From NCBI RefSeq assembly GCF_001665295.1, contig NZ_LZSE01000097.1, forward strand, positions 1 through 64,000: DNA of 64,000 bases. The letters run 5' to 3'. The DNA is from Mycobacterium sp. 1554424.7 (GTDB taxonomy: Bacteria; Actinomycetota; Actinomycetes; Mycobacteriales; Mycobacteriaceae). Below the pieces are notes generated by a model that was given only the letters and a program-made list of their open reading frames with translations, had not been told where the DNA came from and did no database searches. This document shows positions 7,260 through 14,402 of the stretch, piece after piece. The translations under genes and the position numbers were made by a program. Each line of letters begins with the position of its first letter. The stretch's first letter is position 1.

Positions 7260-10200
7260 GTGGCGGTCGTCGATGACCTCGCGCCAGGCATGGATTCGTC
7301 ACCACCCAACGAAGAGTTCGGCCGCCAGCCCCCGCAGGACCTGGCAGCCGAGCAGTCGGTGCTGGGCGGCATGCTGCTGAGCAAGGACGCCATCGCCGAC
7401 GTGCTGGAGCGGCTGCGGCCCGGCGACTTCTACCGTCCCGCGCACCAGAACGTCTACGACGCGATCCTCGACCTCTACGGGCGCGGCGAGCCGGCCGACG
7501 CGGTGACGGTGGCCGCGGAACTGGACCGCCGCGGAATGCTGCGCCGCATTGGCGGCGCGCCCTATCTGCACACCCTGATCTCGACGGTGCCGACCGCGGC
7601 CAACGCGGGCTACTACGCGGGCATCGTTGCGGAGAAGGCCCTGCTGCGCCGGCTGGTGGAGGCCGGGACGCGGGTCGTGCAGTACGGCTACGCGGGCGCC
7701 GAGGGCGCCGACGTGGCCGAGATAGTCGACCGCGCGCAGGCCGAAATCTACGACGTGGCCGACCGCCGGATGTCCGAGGACTTCGTTCCCCTCGAGGACC
7801 TGCTGCAGCCGACGATGGACGAGATCGACGCGATCGCGTCCAGCGGCGGGGTGTCGCGCGGCGTGCTGACCGGTTTCACCGAGCTCGACGAGGTGACCAA
7901 CGGCCTGCATCCCGGCCAGATGATCATCGTGGCGGCCCGACCCGGCGTGGGGAAGGCGCTCGCGTTGGATACGCCGCTGGCGACGCCGGCCGGCTGGACG
8001 ACGATGGGTGACGTCGCCGTTGGCGACGAGTTGCTCGACGCCGACGGGCGGCCGACGCGGGTGGTGGCTGCCACCGAAGTGATGCTGGGACGGCCCTGCT
8101 ACGAGGTCGAGTTCTCTGACGGGACAGTGATTGTCGCCGACGCTTCACATCAGTGGCCGACGACTCGCGGCATCCGGACTTCCGCGCAGTTGCGCAGCGG
8201 TTGGGACACGATTGCCGCGGCCGGCTCGACACCGCGCTATGGCAACCTTGGGACAACCGCCTTGTTGGCTCCCGTCCTCCAGATCGACTCGGTGCGCCGG
8301 GTCGACAGCGTGCCGGTCCGCTGCGTCCAGGTGGACAATGCCGCGCGTCTGTATCTGGCCGGCCCAGGGATGGTGCCGACGCACAATTCCACGCTGGGAT
8401 TGGATTTCATGCGGTCGTGTTCCATCAAGCACCGGCTGGCCAGCGTCATCTTCTCGCTGGAGATGAGCAAGTCGGAGATCGTGATGCGGCTGCTGTCGGC
8501 GGAGGCCAAAATCAAGCTCGCCGACATGCGTTCGGGCCGCATGAGCGACGACGACTGGACGCGGCTGGCGCGCCGGATGAGCGAAATCAGCGAGGCGCCA
8601 CTGTATATCGACGACTCGCCGAACCTGACCATGATGGAGATCCGGGCCAAGGCGCGCCGGCTGCGGCAGAAGGCCGACCTGCGGCTGATCGTCATCGACT
8701 ACATGCAACTGATGACGTCGGGCAAGAAGCACGAATCGCGCCAGGTGGAAGTATCCGAATTCTCGCGCCACCTCAAGCTTTTGGCGAAAGAACTCGAGGT
8801 TCCGGTCGTCGCGATCAGCCAGCTCAACCGTGGCCCCGAGCAACGCACGGACAAGAAGCCGATGCTGGCCGACCTTCGCGAGTCGGGGTGTCTGACCGCT
8901 TCGACGCGGATCCTGCGCGCCGACACGGGCGCCGAGGTCACGTTTGGTGAACTCATGCGGACGGGCGAGCGGCCCCTGGTGTGGTCGCTGGACGAGCGGC
9001 TACGCATGGTTGCGCGCCCGATGACCAATGTGTTTCCGAGTGGCCGCAAGGAGGTGTTCCGGCTTCGGTTGGCCTCGGGCCGCGAGGTCGAGGCCACCGG
9101 CAACCACCCTTTCATGAAGCTCGACGGCTGGACTCCGCTGGAGCAGCTCAACGTCGGCGATCGCATCGCCGCACCCAGGCGCGTTCCCGAGCCGGTCGAC
9201 ACGCAGCGGATGGACGACTGCGAGGTGATGCTGCTCGCCCACATGATCGGTGACGGGTCATGCGTGAAGCGCCAGCCGATTCGCTATGCGTCGATCGACG
9301 AGGCGAATCTCGCCGCGGTGACGATCTCGGCGGCGCACTTCGGAGTGACCGCCGTTCGCGGCGACTACCCGGCGGCTCGCGTGACCACGCTGCGGTTGCC
9401 GGCGCCGGAGCGACTGGCGCGCGGCCGGCGCAACCCGATCGCGGCGTGGCTTGACGGGCTGGGCTTGTTCGGCAAGCGCAGTTACGAGAAGTTCGTGCCG
9501 GAGGCCATATTTCGTGCGCCCAACGACCAAGTGGCATTGTTCCTGCGGCACCTCTGGGCGACCGACGGTTCGGTTCGATGGGACGCCGAGGTTGGGCAGG
9601 CGCGGATCTACTACGCGTCAACCAGCCGACGCCTCATAGATGACGTCGCCCAGCTGCTGCTCCGGGTTGGCGTTTTCGCGAGGATCAAGCATGCACCGAA
9701 GCTCGGTTACCGTGACTCTTGGCACTTATGCATCTATGGCGCCGAGAATCAGCTGCGGTTCGTTAACCACGTCGGCGTCCATGGCGCGAAAGCGGTAGCC
9801 GCGCAAGAAGTTCGGCATCATCTCGAAAGGATCGTGCGCAACACAAATTTGGACACCATCCCGCAAGAGGTATGGGTGCGTGTGCGCGACGTGCTGTCCG
9901 CCAAGCAGATAACGCACCGACAGTTTGCGTCGGCGATGGGTAGCCAATTCTGCGGCTCCACGATGTGGAAGCACTCGCCGAGTAGGTCCAGGCTGCATCG
10001 TGCGGCGGTCGTGCTCGATGACCGGGAGATCCACGCGCTTGCAACCACCGACGTTTACTGGGATACGGTCGTCGAGATCACGAGTCTAGGCGAAGAGGAA
10101 GTCTACGACGGAACCGTAAGCGAGACACACAATTTCGTCGCCAATGGCATCGGTGTGCACAATAGTTTGGAGCAAGATGCCGACGTCGTCATCCTGTTGC

Positions 10201-10343
10201 ACCGGCCGGATGCGTTCGAACGCGACGATCCGCGTGGGGGAGAGGCGGATTTCATCCTCGCCAAACACCGTAACGGTCCCACCAAGACGGTCACCGTCGC
10301 GCACCAGCTGCACTTGTCGCGCTTCGCCAACATGGCGCGTTAG
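7260..10343 (+). CDS. dnaB: Replicative DNA helicase DnaB with two inteins
   Basis: 1027 codons. The host protein is 458 residues in three exteins (1-232, 377-543, 969-1027), the normal DnaB length. It unwinds DNA ahead of the replication fork as a hexamer. The N-terminal domain binds DnaG primase and the RecA-like domain hydrolyses ATP. The Walker A lysine (Lys232) and the Ser after it (377) are separated by intein 1, so the helicase cannot work before splicing. Intein 2 interrupts LADLRESG/SLEQDADVV, the site used by the M. tuberculosis DnaB intein. The start is GTG with a strong ribosome site. The same region in M. tuberculosis has one intein, so intein 1 is extra. Confidence 0.97.
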   Translation: MAVVDDLAPGMDSSPPNEEFGRQPPQDLAAEQSVLGGMLLSKDAIADVLERLRPGDFYRPAHQNVYDAILDLYGRGEPADAVTVAAELDRRGMLRRIGGAPYLHTLISTVPTAANAGYYAGIVAEKALLRRLVEAGTRVVQYGYAGAEGADVAEIVDRAQAEIYDVADRRMSEDFVPLEDLLQPTMDEIDAIASSGGVSRGVLTGFTELDEVTNGLHPGQMIIVAARPGVGKALALDTPLATPAGWTTMGDVAVGDELLDADGRPTRVVAATEVMLGRPCYEVEFSDGTVIVADASHQWPTTRGIRTSAQLRSGWDTIAAAGSTPRYGNLGTTALLAPVLQIDSVRRVDSVPVRCVQVDNAARLYLAGPGMVPTHNSTLGLDFMRSCSIKHRLASVIFSLEMSKSEIVMRLLSAEAKIKLADMRSGRMSDDDWTRLARRMSEISEAPLYIDDSPNLTMMEIRAKARRLRQKADLRLIVIDYMQLMTSGKKHESRQVEVSEFSRHLKLLAKELEVPVVAISQLNRGPEQRTDKKPMLADLRESGCLTASTRILRADTGAEVTFGELMRTGERPLVWSLDERLRMVARPMTNVFPSGRKEVFRLRLASGREVEATGNHPFMKLDGWTPLEQLNVGDRIAAPRRVPEPVDTQRMDDCEVMLLAHMIGDGSCVKRQPIRYASIDEANLAAVTISAAHFGVTAVRGDYPAARVTTLRLPAPERLARGRRNPIAAWLDGLGLFGKRSYEKFVPEAIFRAPNDQVALFLRHLWATDGSVRWDAEVGQARIYYASTSRRLIDDVAQLLLRVGVFARIKHAPKLGYRDSWHLCIYGAENQLRFVNHVGVHGAKAVAAQEVRHHLERIVRNTNLDTIPQEVWVRVRDVLSAKQITHRQFASAMGSQFCGSTMWKHSPSRSRLHRAAVVLDDREIHALATTDVYWDTVVEITSLGEEEVYDGTVSETHNFVANGIGVHNSLEQDADVVILLHRPDAFERDDPRGGEADFILAKHRNGPTKTVTVAHQLHLSRFANMAR
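7956..8387 (+). mobile_element. DnaB intein 1: class 3 mini-intein without endonuclease
   Basis: Residues 233-376 of the DnaB precursor (144 residues). The first residue is Ala, not Cys or Ser, so the usual N-S acyl shift is impossible. The class 3 signature is present: Trp299 two residues after His297 in block B (SHQW), Cys355 in block F, and Thr374 just before His375-Asn376. The +1 residue is Ser. There is no room for a homing endonuclease. It sits inside the P-loop between Lys and Ser. Class 3 DnaB inteins are known in M. smegmatis and mycobacteriophages. Confidence 0.88.
8889..10163 (+). mobile_element. DnaB intein 2: class 1 intein with LAGLIDADG endonuclease
   Basis: Residues 544-968 (425 residues). 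It starts with Cys544 (CLTASTRILRADTG) and ends VHN before Ser969. Block B is GNHPFMK. The two dodecapeptide motifs are LLAHMIGDGS near 658-667 and FLRHLWATDGS near 761-771; both keep an acidic residue near the end (GDG, TDG). As I recall, the M. tuberculosis copy reads SAGGS at the second motif, so this one looks more complete and may still cut DNA. Standard four-step splicing is expected. Confidence 0.92.
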
Positions 10344-10699
10344 TTGTAGGTTCTCCAATAAAATGGGCCCTTCTCATTTCAGATGGCCACCTAAGTGAGA
10401 CAAACCTGGCGATCTCATGCTCCTGCCATCGAAGCTCCGTGGCGCTGATCGACGAAGTCAATGGAGATCGGTGTCGACGTAGGCGCCGACCGTGGGTGGT
10501 GAGCATTGCAGCTGAGTCGGGATCCGCGCTGGCCATCTCCAATGCGGCCTTGTGGTATTTCGGGCAGCGTCATTACTCGGGACTTAATTGGTCCTCAACG
10601 CAGCATGACCATGTGATCTACGAGTCGTTCGGGGGAGGACAGACTCCCTCAGCGGTCGGCCGTAGGGCCGGCAACGGCGAGCCAGCGCATACTGAGGCG
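10344..10699. other. Non-coding stretch after dnaB
   Basis: 356 bases between dnaB and the cNMP-fold gene. The first 70 bases are AT-rich and the rest shows no open frame with family resemblance. The plus-strand frame that runs into the next gene from 10439 is Arg-rich at first and does not look like protein. I could not identify a transposon end, although the abrupt base change would allow one. Confidence 0.3.
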
Positions 10700-11176
10700 G
10701 TGACCGGTCTACTCGCCCTGTGTGCCGACGCGCCCCTTCGATCCTGGCAACCCGGCGAAGTGTTGATTCAGCTCGGCCAGGTTGCATCCGAAATGTACGT
10801 GCTGACATCAGGATCGGTCGGCATCGAGCGTGACGGCGTTGTGTTTTCGCGCATCGATGCCCCTGGTGCGATCTTCGGCGAAATGTCAGTGGTACTCGGT
10901 ACACCTGCGACCGCGACGGCGCGCGCAGCTTCAACTGTCGTCTGCCACGTCATCGAGAACCCGTTGGAGTTCCTCGTCGAACGGCCGGGCGCGGCGTTGG
11001 CCGTCCTCAGACTGACCGCCTCCCGCCTAGACGCCATGACCAAGTACCTGGTCGACGTCGAACGACAACTCGCCGAAGAGGAGGGACACCTCGACATGCT
11101 CGGGCACATCGCCGACTCCCTACGGCATCATCAGCCAACTGCCCGACCGGGCTCCGCCCGCGATCCTGAAGGCTGA
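10700..11176 (+). CDS. Cyclic-nucleotide-binding-fold protein, degenerate cassette
   Basis: 158 residues from a GTG that starts MTGLLALCADAPLRSW, just where the cNMP-binding (CAP-like) beta roll begins. The phosphate-binding cassette reads FGEMSVVLGTPATATARA (59-76). The Gly-Glu pair is kept, but the Arg that normally contacts the cyclic phosphate (PRxAT) is Ala70. No DNA-binding or kinase domain follows; a helical segment with an acidic patch (VERQLAEEEGHLDMLG) ends the protein. It may sense another ligand, or none. The 3' end overlaps the convergent phosphoesterase by 46 bases. Confidence 0.7.
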   Translation: MTGLLALCADAPLRSWQPGEVLIQLGQVASEMYVLTSGSVGIERDGVVFSRIDAPGAIFGEMSVVLGTPATATARAASTVVCHVIENPLEFLVERPGAALAVLRLTASRLDAMTKYLVDVERQLAEEEGHLDMLGHIADSLRHHQPTARPGSARDPEG

Positions 11177-11904
11177 ATCGGCTTCTGGCTCAGCGTGATC
11201 GATTCGTTGTCGAACACCCCGTACCAGTCAACCCGGCCGGTGGTGGTATCGACGCGGATGTGCGCCGGGACCTTGCCGACCTGGTGTCCGGCGTTGAATA
11301 CGTAGGTGTCGCCGAGCCTGTCATGCCACGAGCCGCCCTCGGTCCACGGAGCTTGGTGGATGTGGCCGGTAAAGACGATGTCGGGCTGGTAGCGAGTGAT
11401 CCAGTCCGCGAGGTCGTGATCGGGAAACTCCCGCCGACCGTCGCGGCAGAGTACCGTGCCCGCCGGTGGCGCGTGGTAGAGCCACACCCAATGTCCGGGT
11501 CGGTCGACCGCCGCCAACTCAAGCTGCGCGTCGACCGCTTGGCGGGTGATCGGCCCGTCCCACCACGGGCACATCGTGAACCGATACCCGTCCAGGTCGA
11601 CGCTTGCACCGTCGCTGTGCACCGGCCCATTGCGTGGCCGGCGAAGCCATGAGGCGACCTGCTCACCGTGCGCGCCCGGCCCGTCTAGGTCGTGATTTCC
11701 GGACACGACGAGTACGACCGCTGACTCGGCGAGCCTCTCGAGATAGCGCTCGATCACGGTGATCTGTACCTCGAGCGGCACCGGACTTGCGACGTCGGCG
11801 AGATCGCCGCTGAGGGCAATGATGTCGGCCGATCCACTGTTGGCGACGAGCCAGTCGAAGTGACCAAGCCGGTAGTGCACGTCCGTCGCCGCCAGAATGT
11901 GCAC
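11131..11904 (-). CDS. Calcineurin-like metallophosphoesterase
   Basis: 257 residues with the full dinuclear-metal motif set: D8-x-H10, GD(L) at Asp34, GNHD at 69-72, His144 (LYHAPP) and GHIH at 180-183. Cytosolic, no signal peptide. The substrate could be a phosphodiester or a phosphoprotein and cannot be told from sequence. It starts at the upstream end of the convergent pair. The start ATG gives the typical MHILAATDVH. Confidence 0.85.
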   Translation of the reverse strand: MHILAATDVHYRLGHFDWLVANSGSADIIALSGDLADVASPVPLEVQITVIERYLERLAESAVVLVVSGNHDLDGPGAHGEQVASWLRRPRNGPVHSDGASVDLDGYRFTMCPWWDGPITRQAVDAQLELAAVDRPGHWVWLYHAPPAGTVLCRDGRREFPDHDLADWITRYQPDIVFTGHIHQAPWTEGGSWHDRLGDTYVFNAGHQVGKVPAHIRVDTTTGRVDWYGVFDNESITLSQKPIQPSGSRAEPGRAVG

Positions 11905-11989
11905 TCTGGCAACGCTACCTGGTCCGAAGGGCCGACATGTTGGTGTTTGCGCGGGGCAGTGACCCGTGCGGGCGTAGGGGATATGTCGA

Positions 11990-12136
11990 GACGTGAGGAG
12001 ATGCCGCTCGCGCAGGCATGTCGTGCGACTACTACACCCGGTTGGAGCAGGCCCGCGGCTGTCCCGCCAATTGCTGGCCGCACTGGCCCGCGCGCTACGG
12101 CTGACCGACGACGAGCGCGACCACCTACGCTATTAG
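11990..12136 (+). pseudogene. Remnant of an XRE-family (MmyB-type) regulator
   Basis: Three short pieces in different frames match the HTH region of actinobacterial XRE regulators: RREEMPLAQA, then (after a frameshift) SCDYYTRLEQARG from the ATG at 12018, then (after another) RLSRQLLAALARALRLTDDERDHLRY ending at TAG 12136. Intact relatives read these as one stretch followed by a large ligand-binding domain, which is absent here. The gene is dead. Confidence 0.7.
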
Positions 12137-12146
12137 TCGACTTGGT

Positions 12147-12548
12147 CTAACCCGATCGGCCAGTGCTCGTCTCCGTCAGCACCAATGCCGCTTCGTTGTA
12201 GGGGAACAGACGATAGAACAGCCGGGGCGCCGGTGCGACAAGGGGTGCGGCCTCAGCCTTACTCAAGATCCGCGGGTCGGCCAACGCGATAGCCCTGCCC
12301 CGCTTGCGCAATACTGTTGGGCCGCCGGCCAATACGTTTTTGAGCCAGTCCGTTTCAGGCCCGTAGCCGACGAGAATGACGTAGCCGTCCCGGGTCTTGA
12401 ATACCAACAGGGGCGTTCGATAGCGCTTGCCGGACTTGCGGCCGACGTGCTCGAGCGTCCCTAGGCAGGGGAGCCACGGTGTGAGAGACCGAGCTGTTGG
12501 GTTTGTGACACGGCGGTTGAAATTGGCGACAGCACGAGGCATTCGCAT
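12147..12548 (-). CDS. DDN-like deazaflavin-dependent nitroreductase family protein
   Basis: 133 residues in the F420-binding split-barrel family of Rv3547 (Ddn). The HVGRKSGKRYRTPLLV segment is the family hallmark for F420 phosphate binding, and GYGPETDWLKNVLAGG is the second conserved block. The ATG at 12548 is chosen because GGAAGGGA lies 6 bases upstream; an upstream ATG at 12620 lacks one. It is probably a quinone or small-molecule reductase. It lies 68 bases after an epoxide-hydrolase-like gene on the same strand. Confidence 0.82.
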   Translation of the reverse strand: MRMPRAVANFNRRVTNPTARSLTPWLPCLGTLEHVGRKSGKRYRTPLLVFKTRDGYVILVGYGPETDWLKNVLAGGPTVLRKRGRAIALADPRILSKAEAAPLVAPAPRLFYRLFPYNEAALVLTETSTGRSG

Positions 12549-12616
12549 GAAAGTCCCTTCCTCACCACCTGACTGGAGGTACCTCGAGACGACAGCGCAC
12601 CGCTGCATGCCCCAAC

Positions 12617-13030
12617 TCATGCGGTCGCGGGCACCAGGGCGCTGATGTCCTCGCCTTGAAGGAGTTTCATCGTCAAATTCAGATCGAAGTAGTCGGTCCA
12701 GCGAGTGATTCTCCCGTCGTCGTCGACCACAAAGGTCCCCATCACCGGGATGGCGGGCTTGCTTCCGTCCTGCGCCTGGATGTAGTCCAGGCGTTCGGTG
12801 AGCACCACAGAACCCTCGCTGGCGAGGTTGACGATTTCGAAGGCATAGGCGTCGGGAAACATCGCGAACTGGGCCGCCATGTTCTCCACGATGGCATCAG
12901 GTCCGGTGAAGGCGGGCATTCCCACGTTCTGATAAACGGCACCTTCGGCGAGCAGGGGACGCAACGCTTCGGCGTCCCGCTGCTCCATCAACGCGCAGAA
13001 CTGGCGGACGACATCGGCTGGCGAAGACAT
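12617..13030 (-). CDS. Limonene-1,2-epoxide hydrolase-like / NTF2-fold protein
   Basis: 137 residues, cone-shaped NTF2/SnoaL fold. Arg80, Asp82 and Asp113 keep the Arg-x-Asp...Asp spacing (31 residues between the aspartates) of the limonene-epoxide hydrolase active site, so epoxide hydrolysis is plausible. The start at MSSPADVV is supported by GAAAGGA upstream; the extension to 13081 is not. It is downstream of the alcohol dehydrogenase and could belong to the same catabolic unit. Confidence 0.72.
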   Translation of the reverse strand: MSSPADVVRQFCALMEQRDAEALRPLLAEGAVYQNVGMPAFTGPDAIVENMAAQFAMFPDAYAFEIVNLASEGSVVLTERLDYIQAQDGSKPAIPVMGTFVVDDDGRITRWTDYFDLNLTMKLLQGEDISALVPATA

Positions 13031-13085
13031 GAGTGAAATCCTTTCGGCGAGTGGGTGAATGAACTTGGGTCGTTTCCCCACATAC

Positions 13086-14201
13086 TCAGTGGTCGTGGAT
13101 GATCACGCCGCGGATGTTGCGACCGGCGAGCATGTCGTCGTAGGCCTCATTGATGTCGTCGAGCTTGTACTCGGTGGTGACGGTCTCGTCGAGCAACAGC
13201 TTGCCGCTGCGATAGAGGCTGATCAGCCGCGGGATGTCGGCCCGCGGGTTGGCTTCGCCATACAGGCTGCCCAGCAGGCGCTTCTGGAACAACGTGAACA
13301 ACGTCAGGGGCAGCGTCGGCGTCACGTCGGACATCGATGCCAGGGCGGTGGCCACTACGGCTCCGCCCTTCCGCACCGCATTGAGTGCGTCGTTGATCAT
13401 CGCGCCTTCGAGCACGCCCGGCGTCAGGATGGCTGAGTCGGCCATGACCCCCCGCGTGATCTCGGCGACGAGCTGGGTCGCTTCCTCCAGCGAGGTGGAA
13501 AAGTGCGTGGCGCCGAACTCAAAGGCTTTGTCGCGCTTGCCCGGCTCGATATCGACGACGACGATCTGCTCCGCGCCGGCCAGCCGCGCACCCTGAATGG
13601 CACCGCTGCCGATGCCTCCGCAGCCAACCACAACGACGACGTCGCCGGGACTGACGTTTGCCGTATTGACGGCCGAGCCCCAGCCGGTGGTTACGCCGCA
13701 GCCGAGAAGGCACGCGCGCGAAAGCGGCACGTCGTCGTCGATCTTGACCACCGACGCTTCCGACAACACGCCCCACTGTGCGAAACTGCCGACGCCGGAA
13801 AGGGCTCCGATGCCCCGCCCTCTGGCTCGGCGGCGGAAGGTGCCGTCGGCCTGGACCCCCGCCAGGATCGTCGCGCCGAAATCACAAAGGTTCTGACGAC
13901 CCGTGGCGCACCAGCGGCAGCGACCGCACGCCGGCAGGAAGGAGGTGACCACGTGATCTCCCGCCGCCATGTCGCGGACCCCCGGGCCGACCTCCCGAAC
14001 GACACCCGCCCCTTCGTGTCCGCCGATCAACGGAAAACTCACCCCGAACATGTCACCGGTGCGGATGTGGTGGTCGGAATGGCATAGACCGGTGGCTTCG
14101 AACTCGACGAGTAGCTCGCCGTCCTGCGGCGGATCGAGTTCGATCTCCTCGACCGACCACTTCTCGTTCAGCCCCCACAGCACTGCTCCCTTGGTCTTCA
14201 T
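13086..14201 (-). CDS. NDMA-dependent-type zinc alcohol dehydrogenase
   Basis: 371 residues, medium-chain dehydrogenase. Catalytic zinc ligands are Cys40 and His62 (GGHEGAG). Structural zinc is held by Cys92, 95, 98 and 106. The Rossmann fingerprint VVVGCGGIGSGA follows. It resembles mycobacterial AdhB/AdhD and MscR-like enzymes, several of which use mycofactocin-linked or tightly bound NAD. It should oxidise a primary alcohol to an aldehyde. GGAG lies ahead of the ATG. The ATG overlaps the ferredoxin stop by four bases, so the pair is co-translated. Confidence 0.88.
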   Translation of the reverse strand: MKTKGAVLWGLNEKWSVEEIELDPPQDGELLVEFEATGLCHSDHHIRTGDMFGVSFPLIGGHEGAGVVREVGPGVRDMAAGDHVVTSFLPACGRCRWCATGRQNLCDFGATILAGVQADGTFRRRARGRGIGALSGVGSFAQWGVLSEASVVKIDDDVPLSRACLLGCGVTTGWGSAVNTANVSPGDVVVVVGCGGIGSGAIQGARLAGAEQIVVVDIEPGKRDKAFEFGATHFSTSLEEATQLVAEITRGVMADSAILTPGVLEGAMINDALNAVRKGGAVVATALASMSDVTPTLPLTLFTLFQKRLLGSLYGEANPRADIPRLISLYRSGKLLLDETVTTEYKLDDINEAYDDMLAGRNIRGVIIHDH

Positions 14202-14398
14202 GGCGACTCCTTGACGATGTGAATGGCTCGCTCGGGACAGTTGGCGATTGCATTGTGCGCCCGGTCTTCCCATTCGGGGGGAAGGTTTTCCACGACGACG
14301 AATGCGGTTCCTTCGTCGTCGATGTCGAACAGATCGGGATACGTTGCGTAACAACGGCTGTGGCCCTGACACATATCCCTGTCGACATGAAGTTTCAT
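14198..14398 (-). CDS. P450-type [3Fe-4S] ferredoxin
   Basis: 66 residues: MKLHVDRDMCQGHSRC...NCPERAI. Cys10, Cys16 and Cys54 are the three ligands of a [3Fe-4S] cluster, as in ferredoxins that feed electrons to P450s in actinobacteria. It starts four bases after the stop of the tandem CoA-transferase and overlaps the alcohol dehydrogenase. The nearest P450 is encoded divergently at 17844. Confidence 0.92.
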   Translation of the reverse strand: MKLHVDRDMCQGHSRCYATYPDLFDIDDEGTAFVVVENLPPEWEDRAHNAIANCPERAIHIVKESP

Positions 14399-14402
14399 GG
14401 CC

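Noticed and set aside
10344-10440. Possible insertion-sequence end after dnaB
   Set aside because: The AT-rich start reminded me of IS21-type ends, but no inverted repeat, target duplication or transposase fragment was seen.
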